Translations under genes and position numbers: made by a program
Shown: positions 1 to 7,269 of the stretch, piece by piece
Layout of the letters: each line of letters begins with the position of its first letter
How positions within the stretch are numbered: position 1 is the stretch's first letter
NCBI RefSeq assembly: GCF_000718635.1
Contig: NZ_JOBF01000028.1
Span: 29,008 to 93,007, forward strand
Reading direction: 5' to 3'
Source of the DNA: Streptomyces varsoviensis
Lineage (GTDB): Bacteria; Actinomycetota; Actinomycetes; Streptomycetales; Streptomycetaceae
DNA: 64,000 nt
The notes under the pieces: generated by a model
Databases searched by the model: none
What the model was told of the DNA's origin: nothing
What the model saw: the letters and a program-made list of their open reading frames with translations, nothing else

Positions 1-659
1 AGCTGACCGCGCTCGCCGACCTCGGACCACAGCAGCTCGGGCGGCGTGTAGTCGGGGGTGGAGAAGGCGGGGGAGTAGGCGTGGGTGCCCTCCATCTCGG
101 CGGCGAGGTTGAAGTCGCCGAGCCGGACGCCGCCGTCGGGCATCAGCAGGACGTTGGCGGGTTTGAGGTCGCCGTGCACCCAGCCCGCGTGGTGGAGCTG
201 GGTGAGCCCCTCGCAGATCTGGGCGAGGAGGGCGGGGGCGCCGGGGACGGGGCCGGGCGCGGAGCGCTCGACGAGCTGGTCGAGGGAGCCCTCGGCGCGT
301 TCGAGTACGAGCACGGTGGCGCCGTCGAGCGCCGGGTTGCCGGGGTCGTCGACCGTGACGGCCTCGTACATGCGGATCAGGCGCGGGCGGCTGAGCTTGC
401 GGTGCAGGGTCAGCTCGCGATGGGCGAGGTCCTTGAGGTGGCGGAGCTGGCGGGGCGTGCGGGTGCCCGTGGGGAGGAATTTGAGCGCCGCGCGCTCGGG
501 CAGGTCGTCGGGGTCGCCCGGTTCGGGCGGCCCGACGCGCCGGGCCTCGTACACGCTGCCGAACGCGCCCGTGGCGAGCGGTTCGCGCACCTCCCAGCGG
601 CCGACCCGGTAGCCGCGGCTGACTTGAACGGTGAAGGGCCGTGGCCCCTCTTCACTCAC
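1..659 (-). CDS. Hanks-type Ser/Thr protein kinase, cut by the window edge
   Basis: Reading leftward from a GTG at 659 the frame stays open to the edge, giving about 219 residues of a eukaryotic-type kinase domain. Visible landmarks are the glycine loop TGAFGSVYEARR (residues 30-41), the ATP-binding lysine in AALKFLP (K60), the catalytic loop HGDLKPANVLL (H162-G-D164), metal-binding GDFN (181-184) and PDYTPPELL in place of the APE segment. HRD is HGD and DFG is DFN; catalytic Asp, Lys, Asn and metal Asp are all kept, so activity is plausible. The GTG overlaps the TGA of the upstream FHA gene (GTGA), so the two are probably translationally coupled and work in one phospho-signalling pathway. 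The C-terminus and any membrane anchor lie outside the window. Confidence 0.9.
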   Translation of the reverse strand, partial: MSEEGPRPFTVQVSRGYRVGRWEVREPLATGAFGSVYEARRVGPPEPGDPDDLPERAALKFLPTGTRTPRQLRHLKDLAHRELTLHRKLSRPRLIRMYEAVTVDDPGNPALDGATVLVLERAEGSLDQLVERSAPGPVPGAPALLAQICEGLTQLHHAGWVHGDLKPANVLLMPDGGVRLGDFNLAAEMEGTHAYSPAFSTPDYTPPELLWSEVGERGQ

Positions 660-1378
660 GGCTGCGGCCCCTTGTCGATGATGTCGAGTTCGTCTTCCCG
701 TACGAGGTCGAAGCGTAGCGCGAGCGAGACGAGAGACTCCTTCTTGCCGTTCAACCTGCCGCCGGACAGGGCGACTTCGGGGGGTGGTTTGAGCCGCAGC
801 TTCACCGCGAGGTAGTCGATGTTCCACTGCACGGAGGTGCGGCTGATGGCCGGCCAGATGGGGCGCAGCCGGTCTATGACCTGCTCAACGGTGGGCAGCG
901 GCGCGTGCGGTTCGCCGCGCAGGCGCGGCTCGCAGAGCGCGGCCAGGACCAGGAAGTAGCGTTTGGAGCGGTCGAGCGGGAAGGAGAGCGCGGTCGGCTC
1001 GCCGGTGTCGGCCTCGTGGTCGTCGAGGTAGTCGTGGCGCGGCGCCCAGACGTCGAAGCCCAGCAGCTCGTCGCCGGCCGGTATCACCAGCCGCGAGAAC
1101 TCGAACGGTACGGGCGCGTCGACGCGGCCGGGCGCGATCTTGATGTGCTCGCCGGCGCCCTCGGGGTTCTCCACCACGTACGTCTGGTGGCGGCTGAGAT
1201 TGGTCAGCGTCCAGAAGGTCGCGGTGGCGGTGATCTGTCCCGCGGAGCGGGAGACTCCGGGGTGTGCGATGGCGAGGCCCGGCCCTTGACGGCCGAAGCG
1301 CAGGCTCTGACCGGGTTCCAGGCGGAACTGCCCGTCCGGACCACGACAATCGGCGGGTACGACGATGACGCTGAACAC
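656..1378 (-). CDS. FHA domain protein with C-terminal helix-turn-helix-like region
   Basis: 240 residues, GTG start at 1378 preceded by GGAGGA. The N-terminal half has FHA hallmarks: a Gly-Arg turn in SLRFGRQGPG (about residues 26-35), HPGVSRSAGQI (Ser-Arg-x-x-Gly pattern, about 39-49) and LTNLSRHQTYV (Asn-Leu-Ser). FHA domains bind phosphothreonine. The C-terminal part (about 150-215), with PTVEQVIDRLRPIWPAIS followed by NIDYLAVKL, looks like a winged-helix segment, seen in other actinobacterial FHA proteins next to kinases. The gene overlaps the downstream kinase by 4 bp, so this protein is a likely substrate or adaptor of that kinase. Direct DNA binding is inferred only. Confidence 0.85.
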   Translation of the reverse strand: MFSVIVVPADCRGPDGQFRLEPGQSLRFGRQGPGLAIAHPGVSRSAGQITATATFWTLTNLSRHQTYVVENPEGAGEHIKIAPGRVDAPVPFEFSRLVIPAGDELLGFDVWAPRHDYLDDHEADTGEPTALSFPLDRSKRYFLVLAALCEPRLRGEPHAPLPTVEQVIDRLRPIWPAISRTSVQWNIDYLAVKLRLKPPPEVALSGGRLNGKKESLVSLALRFDLVREDELDIIDKGPQP

Positions 1379-1577
1379 TTAGGGTTCCTCCCCCAGGATC
1401 GACCAGAATCGACCGCGTTCAGGCTACGTACGGAATGTAGCGCTCCGCAACGGACCGGCACACAGAGGCACGGGGAAGCGTCGACTCCGGCAACCGGCCG
1501 GCGTGGCCGCCCGGCGACGCCGCCGCGGCCGGGGACCTGATTGGAACGAGCGGCGCCCCATCCGCGAGGATGGCCCC

Positions 1578-2495
1578 ATGACCGCCCAGATTCTCGATGG
1601 CAAGGCCACCGCATCCGCGATCAAATCCGAACTCGCCGTCCGCGTGGAGGCGCTGAAGGCCAAGGGCATCACGCCCGGCCTGGGCACTCTCCTCGTCGGC
1701 GACGACCCCGGCAGCAAGTGGTACGTCGCCGGAAAGCACCGCGACTGCGCCCAGGTCGGCATCGGCTCCATCCAGCGCGAGCTGCCCGACACCGCCACGC
1801 AGGAGGAGATCGAGGCGGTCGTACGGGAGCTCAACGACAACCCCGACTGCACCGGCTACATCGTCCAGTTGCCGCTCCCCAAGGGCATCGACACCAACCG
1901 CGTCCTGGAGCTGATGGACCCGGCCAAGGACGCCGACGGGCTGCACCCCGTCAGCCTCGGCCGGCTGGTGCTGAACGAGCGCGGCCCGCTGCCGTGCACC
2001 CCGTACGGCATCATCCAGCTCCTCCGCCACCACGGCGTGGAGATCAACGGCGCGCACGTGGTCGTGGTCGGCCGCGGCATCACCGTCGGCCGCTCCATCC
2101 CGCTGCTGCTGACGCGGAAGTCCGAGAACGCCACGGTCACGCAGTGCCACACCGGCACCCGCGACCTGGCCGCGCAGCTCCGGCAGGCCGACATCATCGT
2201 GGCCGCGGCGGGCGTGCCGCACATCATCAAGCCGGAGGACGTGAAGCCGGGCGCGGCCGTGCTCGACGTGGGCGTCAGCCGGGACGAGAACGGCAAGATC
2301 GTCGGGGATGTGCACCCGGGCGTGGCCGAGGTGGCCGGCTGGCTCTCCCCGAACCCGGGCGGCGTCGGCCCCATGACGCGGGCGCAGCTCCTGGTCAACG
2401 TGGTCGAGGCCGCCGAACTCGCCGCCGAGGCCGAGGCCGCTGACGCGGCCGGTACCGGCGCCGGAGAAGCGGCCGACGCCGCCGCCGCGGGCTGA
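1578..2495 (+). CDS. folD: Bifunctional methylenetetrahydrofolate dehydrogenase/methenyltetrahydrofolate cyclohydrolase FolD
   Basis: 305 residues from the ATG at 1578 (AGGA 9 bp upstream); upstream in-frame codons are low-complexity. FolD interconverts 5,10-methylene-, 5,10-methenyl- and 10-formyl-THF in the cytoplasm. The active-site Tyr-x-x-x-Lys element is in [10 protein letters not shown] (about 48-57), the folate-site PLP is in QLPLPKGID, followed by [11 protein letters not shown] and the NADP loop [13 protein letters not shown] (about 158-170). The last 25 residues are an Ala/Glu-rich tail beyond the usual 280-residue family length. It precedes a DUF3017 gene and mdh, an order I recall as conserved in Streptomyces. 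Its one-carbon role links it to the glyA gene at 36-37 kb. Confidence 0.97.
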   Translation: MTAQILDGKATASAIKSELAVRVEALKAKGITPGLGTLLVGDDPGSKWYVAGKHRDCAQVGIGSIQRELPDTATQEEIEAVVRELNDNPDCTGYIVQLPLPKGIDTNRVLELMDPAKDADGLHPVSLGRLVLNERGPLPCTPYGIIQLLRHHGVEINGAHVVVVGRGITVGRSIPLLLTRKSENATVTQCHTGTRDLAAQLRQADIIVAAAGVPHIIKPEDVKPGAAVLDVGVSRDENGKIVGDVHPGVAEVAGWLSPNPGGVGPMTRAQLLVNVVEAAELAAEAEAADAAGTGAGEAADAAAAG

Positions 2496-2569
2496 GCGCC
2501 GAGTGGGAAGGGCTGTCCCCGTGTCGTCCGCCAGTGCTCGTACCCCTGCCGGCATCGGCGCGCTCGCTC

Positions 2570-2653
2570 TCGTACGGCCAGGGGCCGCTCTCGTACGGCC
2601 CGGGGTCAGGCTCGTACGACCTGGGGTCGCGTTCGTACGACCTGGGGTCGCGT
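2570..2653 (+). repeat. Four 21-bp tandem repeats ahead of the DUF3017 gene
   Basis: Four consecutive 21-bp units start with TCGTACGRCC at 2570, 2591, 2612 and 2633; the last two are identical. They lie in an open frame continuous with the downstream gene (seven residues per unit, beginning Ser-Tyr) but upstream of the start that has a ribosome binding site. Confidence 0.8.
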
Positions 2654-2713
2654 TCGTCGAAACCCGGACCGCGGCGGCGGCCGGCGGTACCGCTTGTGAG
2701 AGGACGGCTGGTC

Positions 2714-3364
2714 ATGGGCGCTGAGACCCATTCGGGGGCGGGGAAGGGCCCGGAGGCGGCTGCGGCCGAGGCTCCTGAGGGAACAGGGGCCGCCCCCGAG
2801 GCAGCGGAGCCCCCCGCGGCTTCGGGAAGTTCGTCGGTGGCAGGCGCGTCAGCGACTGGCGCGACTTCGGGAAGCGCGACTTCGGGAAGCGCCGTTTCCG
2901 GCGAGGCCGGGGCGGGCGCGGAGCCCGCGGACCGGCCGGTGAAGGCCGGGCCCCGGCTGGGCTCGACCCGCGTCGCGCGCCTCACGCGGCGCTTCCCCTC
3001 CCTGACGCGGGACACCGCCCGGCCCGAGGGCGGCGGGCGGGCCGCCGGCGGGGACGCTCCCGCCCCGGCGCGGCAGTGGCCGCTGCTCTCCGTGCTCGGC
3101 GGCACGGGCCTCGGGCTCCTGATCGTGTCGTTCGACGCCTTCCGGGCGGGGACGATCATCATCGGGCTGGCCCTGATCGCGGGCGCGGCCCTGCGCTGGG
3201 CGCTGCCGTCCGTCGGCATGCTGGCCGTACGGTCGCGCTTCACCGACATCGTGATCTACGGGGCGCTCGGCGCCGCCATCGTGCTGCTGGCGATGATGGC
3301 GCAGCCGCATCCGTGGCTGAAGATCCCGTTCCTGGAGGACCTGCTCCACTTCACGGTGAAGTGA
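2714..3364 (+). CDS. DUF3017 integral membrane protein
   Basis: 216 residues from the ATG at 2714 (GAGAGGA upstream). The frame is open back to 2534, but that part only encodes the 21-bp repeats. The first 120 residues are Ala/Gly/Ser/Pro-rich and probably disordered; the C-terminal 95 residues form three hydrophobic helices (LLSVLGGTGLGLLIVSF, GTIIIGLALIAGAALRWAL, IVIYGALGAAIVLLAMM) with a short tail, the pattern of DUF3017. Function unknown. Persistent location downstream of folD in streptomycetes (from memory) hints at a link to that locus. The GCG-rich N-terminal extension is unusually long. Confidence 0.85.
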   Translation: MGAETHSGAGKGPEAAAAEAPEGTGAAPEAAEPPAASGSSSVAGASATGATSGSATSGSAVSGEAGAGAEPADRPVKAGPRLGSTRVARLTRRFPSLTRDTARPEGGGRAAGGDAPAPARQWPLLSVLGGTGLGLLIVSFDAFRAGTIIIGLALIAGAALRWALPSVGMLAVRSRFTDIVIYGALGAAIVLLAMMAQPHPWLKIPFLEDLLHFTVK

Positions 3365-3375
3365 CCGACGCGCCA

Positions 3376-3407
3376 GCGGGGCCGCCCGGCATCCCGGGCG
3401 GCCCCGC
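3376..3407. terminator. GC hairpin between convergent genes
   Basis: A 14-bp perfect stem (GCGGGGCCGCCCGG with its complement) around a 4-base loop lies 12 bp after the DUF3017 stop and before the convergent oxidoreductase gene. No T-tract follows, as usual for streptomycete terminators. Confidence 0.6.
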
Positions 3408-3559
3408 ACTGCTGTGGCGGACCCGTTGCGCGTGTGCGCCGAGGAGATGCGCGCCGAGGAGTCAGGGCTGTGCACCGGCAATGTGGACGTGGCGGGGGGA
3501 TGTCCGGTCCCCCCGCTCCTCGGCGTAGTACGTCTTGCCTGATCAGGCCGGCAAGGTGA

Positions 3560-4513
3560 TCAGAGGACGAGCACGAGCTTGCCGCCGGGCCGGCGGGACT
3601 GGCTGAGCTTGGCCGCGTCGTGGATCTGGTCGAGCGGATAGGTGCGGGCGACCGATACGGCCAGGACGCCTTCGCCGGCCAGCCGGGCGAACTCGGTCAT
3701 CCGGTCGTAGCGCATCTCGATCTGGGTGATCCGGGTGCCCAGCTCGGCCGCCGCGGCGAAGTCCGAGATGGTGAGGACGCGGTCGGGGTCCCCGGTCAGG
3801 CCGATCAGGGTCGGCAGCGCGCCGCCGGCCGGGCTGGCCTGGTCGGCGCGGTCGATCCGGCCGCCGGTCGGGGCCGCGTCCAGGGCGCGGTCGACGCGGC
3901 CCGCGGCCAGCGCGCCGACGCGTTCGGCCATGCCGTCGCCGTAGCCGGTCACCCGGGCGCCGATCTTTTCGAGGGCGGCGGCCCGGGCCGGCCCGGCGGT
4001 GGCGATCACCCGGACACCCCGGTGCAGCGCCAGGCGCACCGCCGCCTCGCCCACGGTGGAGCCCGCGCCGTGGACGAGCAGCGACTCGCCCGGCTGGACG
4101 CCGAGATCGTCGAGCGCGTGCCACGCCGTCTCGGCCGCCATCGGCAGCGCGGCGGCCTGCTCGGCGGTGACCCCCTCGGGCGTGTGCGCCCAGGCCGTCA
4201 TCAGCGCGTACTCGGCGGCGCCGGCCGTCGGGCCGTCGAGGGGCGCCGGGCCGAACACGCGATCGCCGACCCCGACGCCGGTGACGCCCTCGCCGAGCGC
4301 GTCGACGACGCCCGCGACCTCGGTGCCGAGCCCGCGCGGCAGGGGCGGCAACTGATCGGCGAAGAGGCCGTCGACCAGCGCCCAGTCGCCGGGCGTCAGG
4401 CCGCAGGCCCGTACAGCGACGCGGATCTGGCCGGGCCCCGGCTCCGGCTTCGGGACCTCGCGGACCACGATCACGTCCGGGGATCCGAACCGGTCGAACT
4501 GGAGAGCCTTCAT
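3560..4513 (-). CDS. NADP-dependent quinone-oxidoreductase-like enzyme (MDR family)
   Basis: 317 residues, ATG at 4513 with AAGAGG upstream. Medium-chain dehydrogenase/reductase of the zeta-crystallin/quinone reductase branch: N-terminal GroES-like fold (VRACGLTPGDWALVDGLF, about 37-54) and a Rossmann segment LLVHGAGSTVGEAAVRLAL (about 140-158). The structural and catalytic zinc ligands of alcohol dehydrogenases are absent, as in zinc-free quinone reductases. It is divergent from a TetR gene and shares with it the intergenic paired operators at 4537-4588, so it is the likely target of that repressor. The physiological substrate cannot be read from sequence. Confidence 0.9.
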   Translation of the reverse strand: MKALQFDRFGSPDVIVVREVPKPEPGPGQIRVAVRACGLTPGDWALVDGLFADQLPPLPRGLGTEVAGVVDALGEGVTGVGVGDRVFGPAPLDGPTAGAAEYALMTAWAHTPEGVTAEQAAALPMAAETAWHALDDLGVQPGESLLVHGAGSTVGEAAVRLALHRGVRVIATAGPARAAALEKIGARVTGYGDGMAERVGALAAGRVDRALDAAPTGGRIDRADQASPAGGALPTLIGLTGDPDRVLTISDFAAAAELGTRITQIEMRYDRMTEFARLAGEGVLAVSVARTYPLDQIHDAAKLSQSRRPGGKLVLVL

Positions 4514-4536
4514 GGCGACCTCTTGAGTGATCTGAT

Positions 4537-4588
4537 GACAGCATCTGTTGTCATCGACCATAACACCGCGACGACAGCGTCTGCTGTC
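4537..4588. promoter_or_regulatory. Two 16-bp palindromic TetR operators
   Basis: Between the divergent genes are GACAGC-ATCT-GTTGTC (4537-4552, one mismatch) and GACAGC-GTCT-GCTGTC (4573-4588, perfect), 36 bp centre to centre. The second ends 2 bp before the first possible TetR start codon. They are the obvious binding sites for the TetR protein encoded next door and could control both genes. Confidence 0.8.
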
Positions 4589-4602
4589 ATATGCTGGCCG
4601 GT

Positions 4603-5175
4603 ATGCCGAGATGGGAGTCAGACGCACAGGGCCGGCTGGAGCGCGCGGCGCTTGAGCTCTTCGAGACGCAGGGGTTCGAGCGCACCTCGGTCGCGCAGAT
4701 CGCGCGTGCCGCGGGCCTGACCGAGCGCTCCTTCTACCGCTACTTCCCCGACAAGCGGGAAGTCCTCTTCGCCGGCTCCGAGCTGGAGGCCCATCTCGTC
4801 GCCCAGGTCGAGGCGGCCGACCCGGGCCTCACGCCGATCGAGGCGCTGCTGACCGCGCTGGGCACCGCCGACGAGGTCTTTCGCTCGCGCGAGTTCCTGC
4901 TGCGCCGCGTCAAGGTGATCGCCGCCAGCCCGGCGCTGGCCGAGCGCGATCTGATCAAGCTCGCCGACATCGCCGACGCGCTGGCACGAGCGCTTGAGCA
5001 CCGCGGCGTCGAGCCCGGCGCAGCACGATTCATCATCGACGTGGCGATGGCGATCACCCGGCGCGCCACCTCCCGCTGGCTGGCCGACCCGGACGCGGCC
5101 TTCCCCGACCTCGTCGCCCAGGCCACCGCCGAACTGCGTGAAGCGCTCGCGCCGCCGGCGCCGAGGGTCCGCTGA
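4603..5175 (+). CDS. TetR-family transcriptional repressor
   Basis: 190 residues from the ATG at 4603; an in-frame ATG at 4591 would add four residues. Neither has a clear ribosome binding site, so a leaderless or short-leader mRNA is possible. The N-terminal DNA-binding domain is typical: SVAQIARAAGLTERSFYRYF (about 31-50), followed by PDKREVLFAG. The ligand-binding half is helical with no recognisable specificity. It is divergent from the quinone-oxidoreductase-like gene and probably autoregulates through the two palindromes. The stop codon lies inside the first unit of an 18-20-bp tandem repeat, so TGA recurs in frame at 5191 and 5209. Confidence 0.92.
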   Translation: MPRWESDAQGRLERAALELFETQGFERTSVAQIARAAGLTERSFYRYFPDKREVLFAGSELEAHLVAQVEAADPGLTPIEALLTALGTADEVFRSREFLLRRVKVIAASPALAERDLIKLADIADALARALEHRGVEPGAARFIIDVAMAITRRATSRWLADPDAAFPDLVAQATAELREALAPPAPRVR

Positions 5176-5264
5176 TTCCGCCGAGTCCGCTGATTCCGCC
5201 GAGTCCGCTGATTCCGCCGAGGCTCCGCTGATTCCGCCGAGGCTCCGCTGAGTCCGCCGAGTTC
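5171..5264 (+). repeat. 18-20-bp tandem repeat spanning the TetR stop codon
   Basis: Five units starting GCTGATTCCGCCGAG (5171, 5189, 5207, 5227) or the variant GCTGAGTCCGCCGAG (5247), 18 or 20 bp long. The first unit contains the TetR stop (5173-5175); the next two repeat it in frame. This is one of six stop-spanning repeats in the window. Confidence 0.9.
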
Positions 5265-5277
5265 GCTCCAGAACGCG

Positions 5278-5601
5278 ATGGAGGGCACCGTGCTCCACCT
5301 GCTCCACCTGCTCCGCCTCCGCTACACCGGGGCCGAAGACGAGGTCGCCCCCTACATCGCCGGTCACGTCGCCTACCTTGAGCGGCACCATGCCGCCGGG
5401 ACCTTCCTGGTCTCCGGCCAGACCGTCCCCACCTCGGAAGGCGGCGCGATCATCGCCCACGGCGTCGACCGCGACGCGATCGAGCGGATCACCGCCGAGG
5501 ACCCCTTCGTCACGAGCGGCGTCGCGGAGTACACCGTCACCACCATCGCCCCGGGCCGGGCCCACCCCGCCCTGGCCGATGTCCTCGCACCGGGTCTCTG
5601 A
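5278..5601 (+). CDS. YCII-related domain protein
   Basis: 107 residues from the ATG at 5278. The core pattern YTGAEDEVAPYIAGHVAYLE, then HHAAGTFLVSGQTVP and GGAIIAHGVDRDAI, matches the YciI ferredoxin-like fold (usual length about 90-100). YciI proteins are small cytoplasmic proteins of mostly unknown function; the conserved His in GHVAYL is the proposed active-site residue. The gene sits 102 bp after tetR, separated only by the tandem repeat, so it may be co-transcribed. The first ten residues (a Leu/His-rich stretch) do not match the family and the true start could be slightly downstream. Confidence 0.8.
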   Translation: MEGTVLHLLHLLRLRYTGAEDEVAPYIAGHVAYLERHHAAGTFLVSGQTVPTSEGGAIIAHGVDRDAIERITAEDPFVTSGVAEYTVTTIAPGRAHPALADVLAPGL

Positions 5602-5636
5602 TCGCTCGTCCGGGCCGCCGCGGGGCACCGCACATA

Positions 5637-5680
5637 GCGGCGGCCCCTCCTCTCCCCCGTGAGAGGAGGGACCGCCGCCG
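5637..5680. terminator. Bidirectional hairpin terminator
   Basis: Left arm GCGGCGGCCCCTCCTCTC (5637-5654), 6-base loop, right arm GAGAGGAGGGACCGCCGC (5661-5678) with one mismatch, then a T-rich stretch on the plus strand. It separates the convergent YCII and secreted-protein genes. Confidence 0.85.
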
Positions 5681-5713
5681 TTTGTTTCAGCCCCCCGGCC
5701 GCCTAGCGAGTGG

Positions 5714-6073
5714 TCAGCACTTGATGGACTGCATGGAGACGGAGGTGAAGTGCTGTCCGCGCGGCGCGGAGAGCCTGACCGGCGAGGAGTCCCCCTTCGG
5801 GCCGGCCCAATCACTGTCGACGTGACCGCCGCGGTTCAGGCGGCCCCGGACGAACGGGCAGCGGCCGTCGGACTTGGTGTCGTGGACGGTCCCCTTCACC
5901 TTGGTGTCGTTGTTGCACCACTTGCCGTTGGCATAGCCACGGCCGTCCTTGATGGACCAGTTGTTGGTGCAGGAGTCGGCTGCCGGGGCGGCGTGCGCCG
6001 CAGGGGCGACGGCCAGACCGGTGCCGAGGGCGGCGGTCGCGGCGGCGAGGGCGAAAGTCTTCCGTATGTTCAC
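5714..6073 (-). CDS. Small secreted four-cysteine protein, function unknown
   Basis: 119 residues from a GTG at 6073 (GGAAGGAA upstream). A clear Sec signal peptide (NIRKTFALAAATAALGTG, then AHA-AP cleavage around residue 29) precedes a mature domain of about 90 residues with four Cys (SCTNNW, KWCNND, GRCPFV, terminal SIKC), presumably forming two disulfides. The protein is basic and Gly/Lys/Asp-rich. I do not recognise a family with known activity. A 350-bp divergent intergenic region separates it from the XRE gene. Confidence 0.82.
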   Translation of the reverse strand: MNIRKTFALAAATAALGTGLAVAPAAHAAPAADSCTNNWSIKDGRGYANGKWCNNDTKVKGTVHDTKSDGRCPFVRGRLNRGGHVDSDWAGPKGDSSPVRLSAPRGQHFTSVSMQSIKC

Positions 6074-6423
6074 GGTTCGGGTTCCTTCCCAGTGGATGGC
6101 GGGCGGCGCGGGGTGGACCGCGCCGCCCGTTGGTGCTGAACCACAGGTTGCTCGGGGGGCCGCCGAACCCGCCAGAAAGATCGAGTAGTTGGGGAGACCC
6201 TGGGACGGGCCCCGCTCTGACCTGCTGGGATGCGGATGATCGTGGGATGTGTTGGGACGCGCCGGCACGGCGGGCGGGCCGGGAGGGGGTGATCGGTGCG
6301 CGGGAGGGGGCCGTGAAGACGTCGACGAAGATGGTGAATTACCGGGGACCGCCACCGGAAATCGGCCCATCATGGCTCTGAGGGAGGCCGTGACGCCTCG
6401 GGGGACAACAGGACGCGGATGGG
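6074..6423. other. Divergent intergenic region, no gene seen
   Basis: 350 bp between the secreted-protein gene and the first XRE gene. It is less GC-extreme than its flanks and must hold both promoters. Short direct repeats of GGGATG occur at 6227-6266. I found no convincing -35/-10 pair, palindrome or small ORF with a ribosome binding site. Confidence 0.5.
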
Positions 6424-6429
6424 GTGGAC

Positions 6430-7269
6430 ATGTCGCGTTGGAAGAAACTGCCGGAACCGCTCGACCAACGGGTTCGGCAACTCGTCGTGCAGATGCGGAG
6501 ATTGAAGGACCACAGCGGGCTGAGCCTGGAGGCGTTAGCGGCGCGCACCGCGTACAGCAGCTCCTCGTGGGAGCGCTACCTCAACGGGAAAAAGCTTCCG
6601 CCACGGCAGGCGGTGGTGGAGCTGGCACAGATCGCGGAGACCGACCCGACGCGGCTGCTGGTCCTGCACGAACTGGCGGAGGAGGCATGGGGACGGCCGG
6701 ACACGGCGACGGCCTCCGGCCCGGCATCGGCATCGGCATCCGAAGTGGGGGCGGGGGACGCGGGCACGGGTCCGGCTGCGGGTGCGGGCGACGGATCCGA
6801 CCAGGCCCCGGGCCTGGTCTCGGGCCCGTCCGCGGGCGGCCCCGCCGAGCCTCGCCGCCGCCGGGCCGGGCTGCTGGTCGCCGCCGGGGTCGCCCTCGCG
6901 GCCGTACTCGCCGTCGTGCTCGTCGTCACCGAACCCTGGTCGAGCGGCGGGAGTTCGCACGCGAAGGACAGCCCCGCTCCCACCGTCACGGACGATGCCC
7001 CGCACTACGAGTGCGACGTGAAGCGCCAGGACGGCCGGCTGTACGCGGGCAACAGCCGGACCAGCGTCGCCATCATCCAGCTCGGCATGGTCGGGCCGGA
7101 GGTCGCCGAGGCGCAGTGCCTGCTCAAGCACGCCGGTTACGAACTCGGCAAGGTCGACGGGAGGTTCGGCAACATGACCGAACGAGCCGTCAAGCGCGCC
7201 CAGAAGAAGGGCGGCGTCGTGACCGACGGCAAGGTGGGCCCGGACACCTGGCCGGTGCTGCGCCGATGA
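6430..7269 (+). CDS. Membrane-anchored XRE protein with extracytoplasmic peptidoglycan-binding domain
   Basis: 279 residues from the ATG at 6430 (GTG at 6424 is an alternative). Architecture: N-terminal XRE-type helix-turn-helix (MRRLKDHSGLSLEALAARTA then SSSSWERYLNGKKLPPRQAV, about residues 20-60); a low-complexity Ala/Gly/Ser linker; one transmembrane helix (LLVAAGVALAAVLAVVLVV, about 148-166); and a C-terminal PG_binding_1-like domain (VAEAQCLLKHAGYELGKVDG and GNMTERAVKRAQKK, ending GKVGPDTWPVL). Such a layout predicts a cytoplasmic DNA-binding head linked across the membrane to a wall sensor. It overlaps the next gene by ATGA and is the first of three related proteins. Confidence 0.88.
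   Translation: MSRWKKLPEPLDQRVRQLVVQMRRLKDHSGLSLEALAARTAYSSSSWERYLNGKKLPPRQAVVELAQIAETDPTRLLVLHELAEEAWGRPDTATASGPASASASEVGAGDAGTGPAAGAGDGSDQAPGLVSGPSAGGPAEPRRRRAGLLVAAGVALAAVLAVVLVVTEPWSSGGSSHAKDSPAPTVTDDAPHYECDVKRQDGRLYAGNSRTSVAIIQLGMVGPEVAEAQCLLKHAGYELGKVDGRFGNMTERAVKRAQKKGGVVTDGKVGPDTWPVLRR

Noticed and set aside
2534..2713. Start of the DUF3017 protein at 2534 including the 21-bp repeats
   Set aside because: The upstream start has no ribosome binding site and the repeats lie ahead of a good one at 2714, so they are treated as leader DNA.
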